64,000 nt of DNA from Ashinkailepas kermadecensis (lineage: Eukaryota > Arthropoda > Thecostraca > Neolepadidae): NCBI GenBank assembly GCA_034440615.1, contig JAOTOM010002299.1, forward strand, positions 33,541 to 97,540, given 5' to 3'. Positions 20,801 to 31,800 of this stretch are shown piece by piece; positions within the stretch are counted from its first letter, which is position 1, and each line of letters begins with the position of its first letter. The position numbers were made by a program, and so were the translations under genes. The notes beneath the pieces are model-generated. The model ran no database searches. It was not told the origin of the DNA and saw nothing but the letters and a program-made list of their open reading frames with translations.

Positions 20801-21480
20801 TTGTTCTGGAATCGTCCACATGTCAGACGTTCAGCAGTGGTCTGCACCTCGCGTGGCACGGAGGTATCGGTAGCCGGGGTTATAGCAATGTTTGGGCCTT
20901 CGAACAGAACGACCATGACGCTTGTTGGAAGCGAAACTGATGTATGTTGTTATTTATGGGTGGATAATCAGGATTATCTTAATGGAGTCGATTTGTATAT
21001 GAACATTCATATTGCTCTTCACGGTATTACTTTTATGCCAAGAGTTAAACTTACGGCAAGACGTAGTCTTCCTATCTGCGAAGTCCGTTCAAAAACTTGC
21101 CCACACGCATAGTTCATCTATGTCACATGTTCTTCTATCTACATATCTTATAGACAAATCGCGTCTCTCTTTTGACGTTGTTAGAAAACGTCTTGAATCG
21201 ATTTGCATCCCCTATGGCTTCATTCAAAATATGATGAAACGCAACAGTCTTTCTGGGTGGCACTGTTACAAATGAAGATCTTATACACCATTGTTGGAGC
21301 ATTAGCTATGAAACTTGGAACTATATCTGCTCGACGATATTCTGCATTGCATTCGCACCTTCATGTCAGGCACGGAAGAATTTCCACTGCACCACACTGG
21401 GCGTTGAAAGAGCAGAAAACAGCAAGGGTGGCAGCATTCGGGCAGAAAATGCTAGTGGCAACTAAAAACTGCTTTTGAAT
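20801..21480 (+). pseudogene. Coding-like region with frame changes, unknown family
   Basis: Three consecutive plus-strand frames (20801-21112, 21012-21275, 21203-21478) overlap and each looks protein-like only over part of its length, as in a once-continuous coding sequence broken by small indels. The last part is basic (many Lys/Arg/His) and ends at TGA 21476. I recognise no domain. With the adjacent small frames up to 22.6 kb it could be a decayed mobile-element or viral-type insertion, or a host pseudogene. No sequence has been reconstructed. Confidence 0.25.
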
Positions 21481-21584
21481 ATTGATTATATAATGGACCG
21501 ACTATTATATCACTGCACGGCTTTCCTAATCCTTCGCTGTATCTGACTTCACAAATTTGAAGAATCTCGTTTGAGAATGCGATA

Positions 21585-21912
21585 ATGCAGCCCTGCAATG
21601 ACGCACCACAGAATCACAAATCAAGCACGCTCATGAAGCTTCATTTCTTAACAGCTTTATACTTTGAGCCACGACATTCCGCCGGCTTCACTGTTTCACC
21701 GCGCCGTTTAATATTGAGGTATGTTTTCAGTTTCGACGCTTTTATCGGGCAGTGGCTCCGTTCCGGTCCTTTACACAATGTTTGCAGGGGGATATGGTCG
21801 GCTGCCGTGGTGTCTTATTGCTAATGTACCTGACAACAACCTGATATTTATGATTAAGGCTAATCATACATTGTGCCTTGTTACAAATCACTTTAATTTG
21901 ATGCGTCAATAA
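21585..21912 (+). pseudogene. Coding-like fragment, two overlapping frames
   Basis: Frames 21585-21824 and 21721-21912 overlap. The second ends in a hydrophobic, protein-like stretch with an LPWCLIANVPDNN word and stops at TAA 21910. The switch between the two suggests an indel. Product unknown. Confidence 0.2.
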
Positions 21913-22024
21913 TGCATTATAGCATTCGGCACCGAAAGCAGTGATAGTGTGTAATATAAGGCGTCAAGCTCACCTGAAGCCACTGAAGTGGCCTTACCAC
22001 GTTTAGCAGTAAGATGATCTCAAT

Positions 22025-22321
22025 ATGCCGGATAAAAACGTTTCAAAACGCTTTAAAAATCAAAGAGATATAGCCGTAATCAATCACCGTCTTACTGATA
22101 CTATTGCTTCATTGCAAAGTGATCATAAAAACAGGCACGAGTGAAGGCTGTTCACTCTATTTTACTTTCAGGAGCTTGACATGAGCTCTTTACAATCCGC
22201 TCCTATAACGGAATCGCTTGTTACAATCAGCTCCTATGACCGAATCGTACATGAAGAAGGTAAAAAGGATGACCAAATATGCAAATTATGGATACATTGC
22301 TCTTTAATTGCGCATTATTGA
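22025..22321 (+). pseudogene. Small open frame with one in-frame TGA
   Basis: ATG at 22025 opens 39 codons of hydrophilic, helical-type peptide to TGA at 22142. The same frame then continues, with another ATG at 22181, to TGA at 22319, for 98 codons in all. Both halves look protein-like (for example SSYDRIVHEEGKKDDQICK near the end). The interruption contains GTGAAG...TTTTACTTTCAG, like a 31-base intron, but removing it would break the frame, so a nonsense mutation is simpler. AATAAA follows at about 22381. No homology recognised. Confidence 0.25.
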
Positions 22322-22409
22322 ATCAAGCAATGATATTAAAATAGAGTGCATGCATGTGTACCATAGGCTATTGAATTTAGAATAAAAAAAACTTAGTAGA
22401 AACTAATCA

Positions 22410-22547
22410 TCAATTCATCACCGTGTACTGTCCTCCATAGATGGAGTAACCGACCACATATTTGCCCTTTGCGGCTCTGAATGTGCCATTGACAGGCTCT
22501 GCTTTAGGGCACAACAAAGTAGTCCCCATGGCATAATATTGAGCCAT
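22410..22547 (-). CDS. 45-codon open frame, unknown product
   Basis: Minus-strand ATG at 22547 to TGA at 22412-22410. The C-terminal part is Gly/Tyr/Val-rich (GKYVVGYSIYGGQYTVMN) and reads like a structured protein end. Further coding-like sequence in other minus frames lies upstream to about 22690, suggesting a frame-shifted longer ancestor. It faces the plus-strand frame at 22025-22321 tail to tail with under 100 bases between them. Function unknown. Confidence 0.22.
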   Translation of the reverse strand: MAQYYAMGTTLLCPKAEPVNGTFRAAKGKYVVGYSIYGGQYTVMN

Positions 22548-22699
22548 TTATCGTCAAAGTTCGTCTCAAAAGGCCACAACACTTCAGGAAAGGAGGATTT
22601 TCCCCATCAATCTGAAGCAAAGGACAATGATTGCAAGTTACAGTGTTAGGCGCGGTAAGCTGCTGATGGCAATACAACGTTCAAGCACGAAAATTTATC

Positions 22700-23160
22700 A
22701 TGACTTATGAAGCAACAACAAAAGCTGGCATTATGCTACATCAGTGTGGACCTCGTTGACTATGTTTAAAAAAACGTTACAGTTAAGAGGAAGCCAAACG
22801 CTGTTCCGCATCCAAAGCGCACCAATCGCCACACAAGGCATTCGTCATTGAAGAAGCGTTGTCCGTTATAATGGTATCATAACGTGTTGCTAATGAACCA
22901 TTGTTAAGGATAAATATATGGAGACAGTGTGCACACCATAGCTGCAAAGTATCAAGTACGACTCTTTAATATGTGTGACTGTCACATGTAGTGATATTTT
23001 TCTTCAAATTCACAATAAAATGTGCTAAGCCACGCCCTACTGTGTTAAATCATTTGAACAAAATTCATGAACTAGGGGCACTGGAATGATTTTACATACA
23101 AATTCATACAAGTTGATGGATTTTTTCTTCGCACATGGGCTGATGCTGGAATTCTTATTG
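22700..23160. other. No recognisable feature
   Basis: AT-rich. A CACAATAAAATG word at about 23010 resembles a poly(A) signal, but nothing links it to a gene. Confidence 0.4.
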
Positions 23161-24504
23161 GTGGGGACATATTTTCTCGGAGGGGAAATTTGTTGAGCGG
23201 GGGACGGGGGTGCACTGGAACTTACTAAAACGGAGTCTTATCCTCTGGAACGGGCGTTTTTGGCTCACAAAAAAATACCCGTTGAGCAGGGGGAGCACTC
23301 GAGCCATCCCGAAGGGGCGCTTTTCCTAGCCGGAGGGGCGCCACCCTTCCATGGGGGTGCACACGCTCGCAGTTCCCACCTCTATAAGGAAAAAAACATT
23401 TGAGAAACAAAATATCTCTCCAATTTTGCTGTCCAATCAAAGTTATGTACAAGGCTTGTGCAAATGTTTTGTGCAATGTCGTACAAACAGCATACAAACA
23501 GACACCACTCTGCACTGCACAGACAGCAAGTGGATGTTGCCCCCACACCCAGCTCCACCAAGACAAAAAAAAAACGTTACAAAGCTGATCAATGAATAAT
23601 ATGGGACACGAATGGGTGACAAGTATTGGTAAAGACACATATGGGTGTGTGGTGAGGATTCCATGCCACCAGCGGGAGTCATTACATTGCGCTGCCGATT
23701 AGTCATCAGTGCTCCTCCTGTACATGGACGAATCGGCGAGTTCGCAGGATGTGCGATGCATTGCCGGGAGCCATCCAGATTCATGTCAAGGGTACTCACC
23801 CGGCCTAGAAAACGATAGCTACGGTGTCGGTCTTTCCGATTGTTCTGAGAGGAGGATGATTCAGAGGAGGCTGCGATAGGCGAACAGAGGATCCCAGTGA
23901 CGACACGTCAGAGTGAACCGGGGCTGTACTGCCTTGGCCGTACTACGCTCATACGCGCTGCTTCCGGCGCTCTCCGAACACATGGGTGTACACCAATCAG
24001 CGTACAGCGTTTAATGCCTATCGCTGGAACCATCACACACAAGGTTAGTTCGGAAGGAGGACTGAGCAGTTTAGTAGGCTACAGCACGCAACCATACCGA
24101 GACGATTTCCTGTGCTGGGCTGCTGCCGCATCGTACAGTATCATGATGGTCCGACTATTTATGACGTAATGACGCTCCCACTGCCGCCCTATAAAGGCAC
24201 TATCGCAGTTGTGGATGATCTTCCAAAAACACATTCAATGGCATACATGGCACTGATAATAATTCATGACAACAATGTAAAGTGCATGTGACACCCCAAT
24301 AGGGTATATTTCAAGTACCTGATTTTATTTATCACTAGTCTATCTGGTATCGATACGAGAACATATGATGATTCAGCACTAAAACGGAGATGAACGCAGC
24401 CGTGCAGTGATCTGCTGTCGGAAGAATCTACAGAAACCGACACAAAAGAGACAAATCGTCCTATCTTGACCGAACATTAGTTCGCATTCTCTCTCGTTTG
24501 GGAA
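23161..24504. other. No supported gene; G-rich mobile-element debris at left
   Basis: Near 23165-23350 stretches such as GAGCGGGGGACGGGGG and GGAGGGGCGCCACCC resemble the G-rich ends of mobile elements seen elsewhere. A 137-codon minus-strand frame (23225-23638) runs through them and is not recognisable. A TATAAAGG word at about 24192 with no coding segment downstream is not enough to call a promoter. Confidence 0.35.
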
Positions 24505-25180
24505 CGAGAATTGCTTGTTGTATTGATGTAGCTGATCGTTTGTTGTATTGATGTAGCTGATCGTTTGTTGTATTGATGTAGCTGATCGTTTGTTGTATTG
24601 ATGTAGCTGATCGTTTGTTGTATTGATGTAGCTGATCGTTTGTTGTATTGATGTAGCTGATCGTTTGTTGTATTGATGTAGCTGATCGTTTGTTGTATTG
24701 ATGTGCTGATCGTTTGTTGTATTGATGTAGCTGTCGTTTGTTGTATTGTGTGCTGATCGTTTGTTGTATTGTGTGCTGATCGTTTGTTGTATTGATGTGC
24801 GCGTTTGTTGTTTGTGTGCTGTCGTTTGTTGTTTGATGTGCTGATCGTTTGTTGTATTGATGTGCTGATCGTTTGTTGTATTGATGTGCTGATCGTTTGT
24901 TGTTTGATGGCTGATCGTTTGTTGTATTGATGTGCTGTCGTTTGTTGTTTGATGTGCTGATCGTTTGTTGTATTGATGTAGCTGATCGTTTGTTGTATTG
25001 ATGTAGCTGATCGTTTGTTGTATTGATGTAGGATCGTTTGTTGTATTGATGTAGCTGATCGTTTGTTGTATTGATGTAGCTGATCGTTTAGTTGTATTGA
25101 TGTAGCTGATCGTTTGTTGTATTGATGTAGCTGATCGTTTGTTGTATTGATGTAGCTGATCGTTTAGTTGATCATTAAGA
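24505..25180 (+). repeat. 25-bp minisatellite with irregular centre
   Basis: About 27 units of GCTGATCGTTTGTTGTATTG plus ATGTA. Units on both flanks are almost identical. In the centre (about 24705-24960) many units lack one to several bases (ATGTGC for ATGTAGC, TGTTTG for TGTATTG, CTGTCG for CTGATCG). This may be real decay or uncorrected long-read deletions. Confidence 0.97.
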
Positions 25181-26070
25181 TTTAGTCATTCATTCTGCAT
25201 GACAAATGCACCAAACCTTTCTTCTGCGGTGTGGTTGCAACAGAGGGCGCTTGTGGTATGCAGGTATTAACGCCCAAAGTTTGTTAAGAAAAAAGAGGGA
25301 CACTTTATGATTCCGAAGTCAGTAAATTGTCGTTGAGCCCAGGTGGCGTGGGAGCTTTGATGGTCTGACCTCTCGATCCTACGGAGCATTCTGATGCAGG
25401 GTTGGACTTATTTATTGGAATCTTGGATTTGGAGAAGAAAATTGTGGGTATCTTTTGGTTATGCTTCAAGCTGATATTTTGGTAAATTTGCATTTTATGG
25501 TGTAAATTGGTCTTTGACAAAGAATGTTTCAATGCATTGTATATGAGCATATAATCTAGCATAACCTCATTTAACTAAAAAAGGCCTCGATGTTTTATTT
25601 ACAGAGATAAGATGTGTGTAAAGCTGATCTCATTAACACCTTAAGCTGCAATAGTACCGACGCTTGCATTTTGAGTGGTGAATGGAGTGCCAAGAAGAAG
25701 GATACGATCCAAATGCACATGATATGTTGCAACTAAGTGCATTTCCAACAGTATTTTTCAGTTGGTATATGAACGGGGTTGGAATTGTGCTTTGTTATCA
25801 TGGATGTGAAGAGGGAAACTCTTCGTACATCAAATATGGAGAGGATATTTTTTCTTCAAACCTGTGACATCGGATCTCAGTTTGCACTTTCTAGTGAATC
25901 TTCAACTTCTAGAAGGTTCACATAAATAATTCATTGCACCAAAACCATGCACCAAATTAAGGCACTAAAATCTAGTGTTCATGCTAGGAATTTTAGAAAT
26001 ATGTTCATTATGCTGAAACTGACGTGCATAAAACATGCCTAAAACTAACAAACCACTGTGGCTATTCTGA
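25181..26070. other. No recognisable feature
   Basis: AT-rich unique DNA. The frames at 25305-25562 (-) and 25682-25867 (+) are short and unsupported. Confidence 0.45.
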
Positions 26071-26126
26071 CTTGTAGGGGCAGTGTACCGAACTTACACT
26101 TGTAGGGGCAGTGTACCGAACTTACA
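26071..26126 (+). repeat. 28-bp tandem duplication
   Basis: CTTGTAGGGGCAGTGTACCG plus AACTTACA occurs twice in immediate succession without mismatches. Confidence 0.95.
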
Positions 26127-26721
26127 CCAACTATGTGGATGCCAACAGCTAATACGAGTTTGATTTGACCAAGAATAGAGGTGGCTTTTAGAGTTCATGT
26201 CTGTAAAATATGACTGCATTCAACTGAGTTACTTCAGCCTATTTTACAATGGTTCGTCTTGACATTATTATGAAAATGTGTTTTTAGGAACTGCTATTTT
26301 TCTGATTTTTGTAGCTGTTTATGTGCAATCTTTTTAAAGTCTTGCGATGTCATGGCTGGTTTTGGCATCTTGAGCTGACACCCTCCATTCTACTTAACAA
26401 ACAGATTAAGAATTAATTGGTTAACAAATGTATCCCTTTGCTATTTCAGCAATTTGACATATACTGAATGATAGTCAAATCACTCTCCTAGAAAAAAAAT
26501 GCAACAAAAAACGAGGTCTCGTAGCCACAACAACTTCTTTCTTGCATGCTTCGACTGCATTACCAGAATGTTGGCACTATTTCCAACTCTGGGGATAAAA
26601 CGCCAATGTTGGCGGGAATTAAGCGGCCATTAATGATCACGCTTGTTCGTTATTTTGCTCCCTCATCGGTGGTTACCACCTCTCTCCGTCATGCACTCGA
26701 CGATGCATTCGAACATGTGGG
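26127..26721. other. No recognisable feature
   Basis: AT-rich unique DNA with no exon-like or repeat structure noticed. Confidence 0.45.
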
Positions 26722-26918
26722 ACATACATATATTTGCATACATGTACAATAACTTAGTGGCACTTCTGAACGTGGTGAACTACATACACACGCGCATTAA
26801 ATCCACCATGGAGGTAGAATTGGAAGGTAAGCAATGCAGACCATGCTGTCGTTTATAATTAGCAATGTCTGAAAGAATACCTGCTCTCAAAATATTCCGA
26901 AATATGAATATACTAGCG

Positions 26919-27083
<165 letters not shown>

Positions 27084-27119
27084 ATAACCTGCTCTTAAAA
27101 TGTTGCAAAATAATAATAT

Positions 27120-27173
27120 ATAAGCGCAGACACACACGCACGCACACACACACACAAACACACACACACGTAT

Positions 27174-27220
<47 letters not shown>

Positions 27221-27290
27221 GCGTGTGCGTGTGCGTGTGCGTGGTCGTGCGTGCGCGTGCGTGTGCGCGCGCGCGCTAATAAATTTATAT
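27120..27290 (+). repeat. Compound CA / GT / GC microsatellite
   Basis: A short CA-rich run is followed by a GT run and a GTGC/GC run that faces the left-arm microsatellite in inverted orientation. Confidence 0.95.
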
Positions 27291-27465
27291 TTTTGAACAT
27301 TTTGAGAGCAGGTTTTCTTTCAAACATTGCTTATTATAAACGACAGCATGGTCTGCATTGCTTACGTTCCAATTTTACCTCCATGGTGCATTTGATGCGC
27401 GTGCGTATGTAGTTCACCCCGTTCACAAGTGCCACTAGGTTATTGCACATGTATGCAAATATGTG

Positions 27466-27467
27466 CG

Positions 27468-27524
<57 letters not shown>

Positions 27525-27526
27525 GT
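27466..27526 (+). repeat. (CA)n(TA)n microsatellite
   Basis: About 20 CA units and eight TA-type units directly outside the right arm of the inverted repeat. Confidence 0.97.
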
Positions 27527-27617
27527 ATAAGGGCAATTCGACTTCAAGGTTACGCTACCTGGAACCCTTTTTAGTTGGTGCCCATGGGCTTCCTTTCCAA
27601 AGTGTGTGGCCGATTGC

Positions 27618-28192
27618 CCGACGTTGCTCGGCAGTAAGTCATCTATGTTGGCAGTGATCTCCGGTGGTAGTGGAGGGTAGAGGACGGTAGCTGCCGAGGT
27701 TGTTTGGCAGTGAGTCATCTGTGTTGATAGTGACCTCCGGTGGTAGTGGAGGGTAGAGGACGGTGGCTGTGGAGGTTGTTCGGCAGTGAGTCATCTATGT
27801 TGGCAGTGACCTCCGGTGGTAGTGGAGGGTAGAGGACGGTGGCTGCGGAGGTTGTTCGGCAGTGAGTCATCTCTGTTGACAGTGACCTCCGGTGGTAGTG
27901 GAGGGTAGATGACGGTGGCTGCGGAGGTTGTTCGGCAGTGAGTCATCTGTGTTGGCAGTGACCTCCGGTGGTAGTGGAGGGTAGAGGACGGTGGCTGCGG
28001 AGGTTGTTCGGCAGTGAGTCATCTGTGTTGGCAGTGACCTCCGGTGGTAGTGGAGGGTAGAGGACGGTGGCTGCGGAGGTTGTTCGGCAGTGAGTCATCT
28101 GTGTTGGCAGTGACCTCCGGTGGTAGTGGAGGGTAGAGGACGGTGGCTGCGGAGGTTGTTCGGCAGTGAGTCATCTGTGTTGGCAGTGACCT
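27618..28192 (+). repeat. 76-bp tandem array (about 7.5 units)
   Basis: The word CTCCGGTGGTAGTGGAGGGT recurs every 76 bases (27657, 27733, 27809, 27885, 27961, 28037, 28113), with GGAGGTTGTTCGGCAGTGAG and CATCTGTGTTGGCAGTGA between. Units are 95% alike by eye, the first being the most diverged. Confidence 0.97.
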
Positions 28193-28500
28193 CATTTGGC
28201 TGCGTCCTGCCCCGGGCCAATGTGGGTGGCGTCGCGGCGTAAAACACAGCCAGTCGGGGTCGGCCTGTGGCCCGGTGACCTTGGTCGCCGGTCGTCATCA
28301 CCGCTTTACAGCCGGTGTGCCTGCGCAGGGTCACACCGTCTACTTACGGTGGCGTCACGCGCGCGGTCGGCTGGGCCGGCCAGCTGGGCACGTCCGGTAG
28401 CGCAGTACGACATCGGAAGTACCGCGGAATTATTACGGGGTGCCCCTCATCACTTGGGTATGCTATTGAAGCCACTTTGGGGCATGCAGGTGAAGGGCAC
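28193..28500. other. CpG-rich unique block
   Basis: GC- and CpG-rich, directly abutting the 76-bp array. A 105-codon plus frame (28196-28513) is open but its composition follows the base bias. It may be a promoter-like CpG island or simply undecayed GC-rich DNA. Confidence 0.35.
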
Positions 28501-28529
28501 CGATAAGACTTGACATCGATTCCAGGGTC

Positions 28530-29230
28530 AAAATCACACGTTGGCCTTTCCTCGATGATTATAAAAATAGTCGAAAGTTACTTAGACGACCTTCGGATAC
28601 TATTCAAAGCGAAAGACCATGTGGATCGGAAGATCGCCGAGTCATTACTCATTAAGGACCATAAACCTGACCTAAACTCGAACACGATCTCTTGGCCGAT
28701 ATTGTAATGCAATTAGTCGTTAGGCATGTATCAACAGTGTGTGTATAACGTGCATGTCAAGTATGTTATGTTCCAGGAACGAGATGTGCGTGTGCCGATT
28801 GTGGTAGCTTCGGGATTGTTTTTTCTCCGTCCTGGTGCAGCAATGCAGGGTGTTTACAAAAAAGCAGATAGATGCGATAGGCATGAAAGGAGCCCCCCCC
28901 CCCCCATGACTAGTTTACGTTAGTTAACTTTAGTGCTTTCGATAAATATTTTTTTTACAGTAGGCGCCGCCGTGTGTGAACAATGTATGCAAATGTGCAG
29001 AAATGTATGTCTTGTCTTGTACGTGTTCAAGGCGTCTCCGGAATCAAAAAGCCTATGCCTAGCAAGGCACGACATCGACATAGATAATACAACATGGCAG
29101 TGAGAATTCGACCGTTAGTTGGAATTGCTTATTTTTAGTGGTTTGACGAAGGGTTGTGCCCAAATATACACCATCTAAGTAACTTTCGACTATTTTTATA
29201 ATCATCGAGGAAAGGTCATCGTGTGATTTT
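28530..29230. mobile_element. 701-bp element with about 58-bp terminal inverted repeats
   Basis: The left end (AAAATCACAC at 28530, then CCTTTCCTCGATGATTATAA and AATAGTCGAAAGTTACTTAG) is repeated inverted at 29173-29230 with only a few mismatches. The interior has no long frame and a poly-C tract near 28893. A 13-base direct repeat, TCGATTCCAGGGT, lies just before the left end (28516-28528) and again 47 bases after the right end (29278-29290). It might be a target duplication of a slightly larger insertion. Confidence 0.8.
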
Positions 29231-29470
29231 CATGAAATGATATGTTCCTCGCCAGAGCGCTAAATGATTTATATGACTCGATTCCAGGGTGTTGTACCTA
29301 TGCCTTTGTGGGTCAGGTGCATGGGTGTACCCTGTATCAATTAGACGCTATATCTACACAGGCACCTACATTAGCTTTGGGAAACCACACCGCCAGGTCG
29401 ATTCTCAACACATCTAGTAAGCCCTGATGAAATGTCGAACACACAAGCTGGCATAAACACCATGTGTGGC

Positions 29471-29665
29471 CCAATGGCGTACCCAAAGGGGGACAAAGGG
29501 GGACAAAGGGGGAAATTTCCCCTCCCCTGAGAGGTGACGGCTGCCAAGAATTGCGCCAGGGCCCAGAAATATCACGCTAAGACCCCCAAACATCGCGCTG
29601 GGGTCCCAAAGATCGCACCGGATTACACAAGCATCGCGCCGCGGTCCCACAAATTCCCGTCGGCA
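29471..29665 (-). mobile_element. Fragment of the degenerate GGGCCCC-GCGATTTT family (antisense)
   Basis: Starts with a GGCGTACCCAAAGGGGGAC terminus. It continues as units such as CCCCCAAACATCGCGCTGGG and TCCCAAAGATCGCACCGG, which in reverse complement match the array at 45455-47300 and the fragment at 51140-51275. Confidence 0.65.
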
Positions 29666-29689
29666 GAGGTGAAACAAAACATTGGCACT

Positions 29690-30044
29690 GTCTCTGTCAG
29701 TCCCTGTCTCCCAGCAAACTCCAAATGCACGATTTAGTCTTACATTTTTTTTTTATACAATGCCGCATTTTGTCATGCACGCCGGATGGGCCGACGCAAA
29801 GGCGGGAATGTACTATTCCGAGCCCTTCAAACTCGCTACATTCAGATGGCGATGCAATTTTTGTTCTAAATATAATACCCATCACAAAGCACACTTTTCA
29901 GCAAAGCTGCCTCAATACACAGTTGATGGCAATATCTTTATGTTTGAAGTAAATCCATGATGAAAACTTTATATAACAACAGCATATGAAGCTGGAACAC
30001 GAAATGCCACGAATTTGGCAATACTTCGTACCAACTGTGCGAAT
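29690..30044. other. No supported gene
   Basis: A 92-codon plus frame (29682-29960) has an ordinary composition with a CNFC motif but no recognisable homology or splice context. Confidence 0.3.
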
Positions 30045-30283
30045 CACCAACGAGTGAGCCAGGAATAAATATCTACAAGCACACGCAAATAACAAAGCCG
30101 GGTTTAGTGCAGCTCGCTCACCCCACACAAGCCATAGTACACTGGTGGGGGGTTGTGAACCAATGAGGCATGAATCGAACACCTGCAAGCATGGCCCGAC
30201 AACATAGTGAGGTGCAGTTCAACTCGGCACACACCACACAAGCCACAGCACGCTAGCGGGGGCTTCGGGTCAATGAGCTACGT
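30045..30283 (-). repeat. Diverged tandem dimer, about 107 bp
   Basis: On the minus strand two copies share CTCATTG, CCCCC-C-AGTGTACTATGG, CTTGTGTGGGGTG and GAGCTGCAC-like blocks. One copy carries a GGTGTTCGATTC word like a box B, but no box A partner is convincing, so no tRNA-derived origin is claimed. Confidence 0.6.
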
Positions 30284-30289
30284 CATACA

Positions 30290-31620
30290 ATATCTCTCAT
30301 ATACGGCTAACCATTTCCAACAGCACAGTCAGCTCCAGTACAGCTCGTCTGATTAGCATGCACTGATGGTCCTTCAGGACTGGATGACTGAAATGACAGT
30401 TATGTAGTGACTTGATCTTGTTCTCCACTGTCTGTGTCATTGGTCATTCCTGTGAAAATTGATAATAATTTAACAATGTCTTGAGGACAACTTTAGAAAA
30501 GCACCAAATTAAATAAAAATCAACATGTTCTTGTGGGAAAAAACTGATGGAAGCCAAAGATCAATTAACACCAAGATCGGCCAGAAACAAATTTGTCGAT
30601 TGCTGATGTAATCAAACATCAACCTAGGTTAAAGAAAACTTTTTTCCACAGAATATCAGCTCATTTTTCGGAACGCTCAAATCACTTCCAGGCTTGTGCC
30701 CATCTTTTCCTGTCAGTAGTCCTGTTCCCATCCGCAAACCATGGCAATACCCTTGAAGGATTGTACCTCAGCATGACATAAGCTATGCATGCATACTGTG
30801 TGCCTGTGACACAGCCTGTGGTAGATATCAGGCATGACTGCTCCACAATTTTCAATTTCAGAAGATGTGTAGGCAACTTCATGTAATGAAACATCAGAAT
30901 GTTCAGTGATGAATTAAGCAGGAAATATAGCAATGTCATTCCATTCATGTTTATAGGTATCACCCCCAATGCAACTATACAAATCTACAGGGAGCCAGTG
31001 GAAAGCATGCATGCCTTTTTACACTCATAATTATTGGTACACTCAAGTATGCATTATTTACTCAGCTTTCTGTGGGCAAGTAAAATTACGTATGTAGAAA
31101 AAGGGGCCATGTCTCTGAACAATTATAGTGTACTGAGCACTTTAATTTTATATGTGCAAGGGATTGAATTGCATAATAAAGTAGCCCTCACCTCATGTGG
31201 TTGTCATGTAATATGCAAGTATTCCAGTGACGGGCAAGTCCAGAAAATTATTCTTTCATTTTTAAGTTGGAGGTTGGACAGTGCTAGTTGGCATTAAACT
31301 ACTTTGTGAAAAAGTACCTAAGTCACTTTTTCCCCTAATTTCAATTGCTACATTTTATTATATACTTCCCAACTCCAAGTCCTTTTTTGGTGTTATTTCA
31401 CCTCCCAACTGAACAGTATGCGCTTGCAGAGGAAATGAGTGATCATATCATGTTAAGCACATTCATAAACATTGCATTGAAAAAAGAAATTCCAAGAAAT
31501 ATAAAAAAAACTTTATAAAAAAACCTTAAATTGCAACTTTGCTGATTATTTTGAAAAATGTGGTGTAACAAATTAGTTATAGTTTTTTATTTGGACTTGT
31601 TCTGTGCAGTGTTCAAAAGC
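30290..31620. other. No supported gene
   Basis: AT-rich unique-looking DNA. The minus frame 30682-30969 (95 codons) ends in a basic, Trp-containing tail and is weakly protein-like; nothing else stands out. Confidence 0.35.
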
Positions 31621-31735
31621 AGCTTCAGCTAGATTAGCTTTTCAAATTGGAAAATTGAGAGTTTTTCAGCTTCAAAAGGAGCTTGAGCTAGATTAGCTTT
31701 TCAAATTGGAAAAGTTGAGTTTTTTAAAAATCAGA
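31621..31735 (+). repeat. Tandem duplication, about 58 bp
   Basis: The stretch AGCTAGATTAGCTTTTCAAA plus TTGGAAAA occurs at about 31628 and 31687, with similar flanking TTGAG and TTTTT words. Confidence 0.85.
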
Positions 31736-31800
31736 TTCAACTATTTGGAGATATAGCCCCTTTTCCTCCTTGGACACATAAAAAACTTCCTAGGTAGGGA

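Noticed and set aside
24185..24240. TATAAAGG as a core promoter
   Set aside because: Isolated motif with no initiator at a fitting distance that I trust and no exon downstream.
30045..30190. tRNA-derived SINE suggested by GGTGTTCGATTC on the minus strand
   Set aside because: No box A at the proper distance. The segment is better described as half of a diverged tandem dimer.
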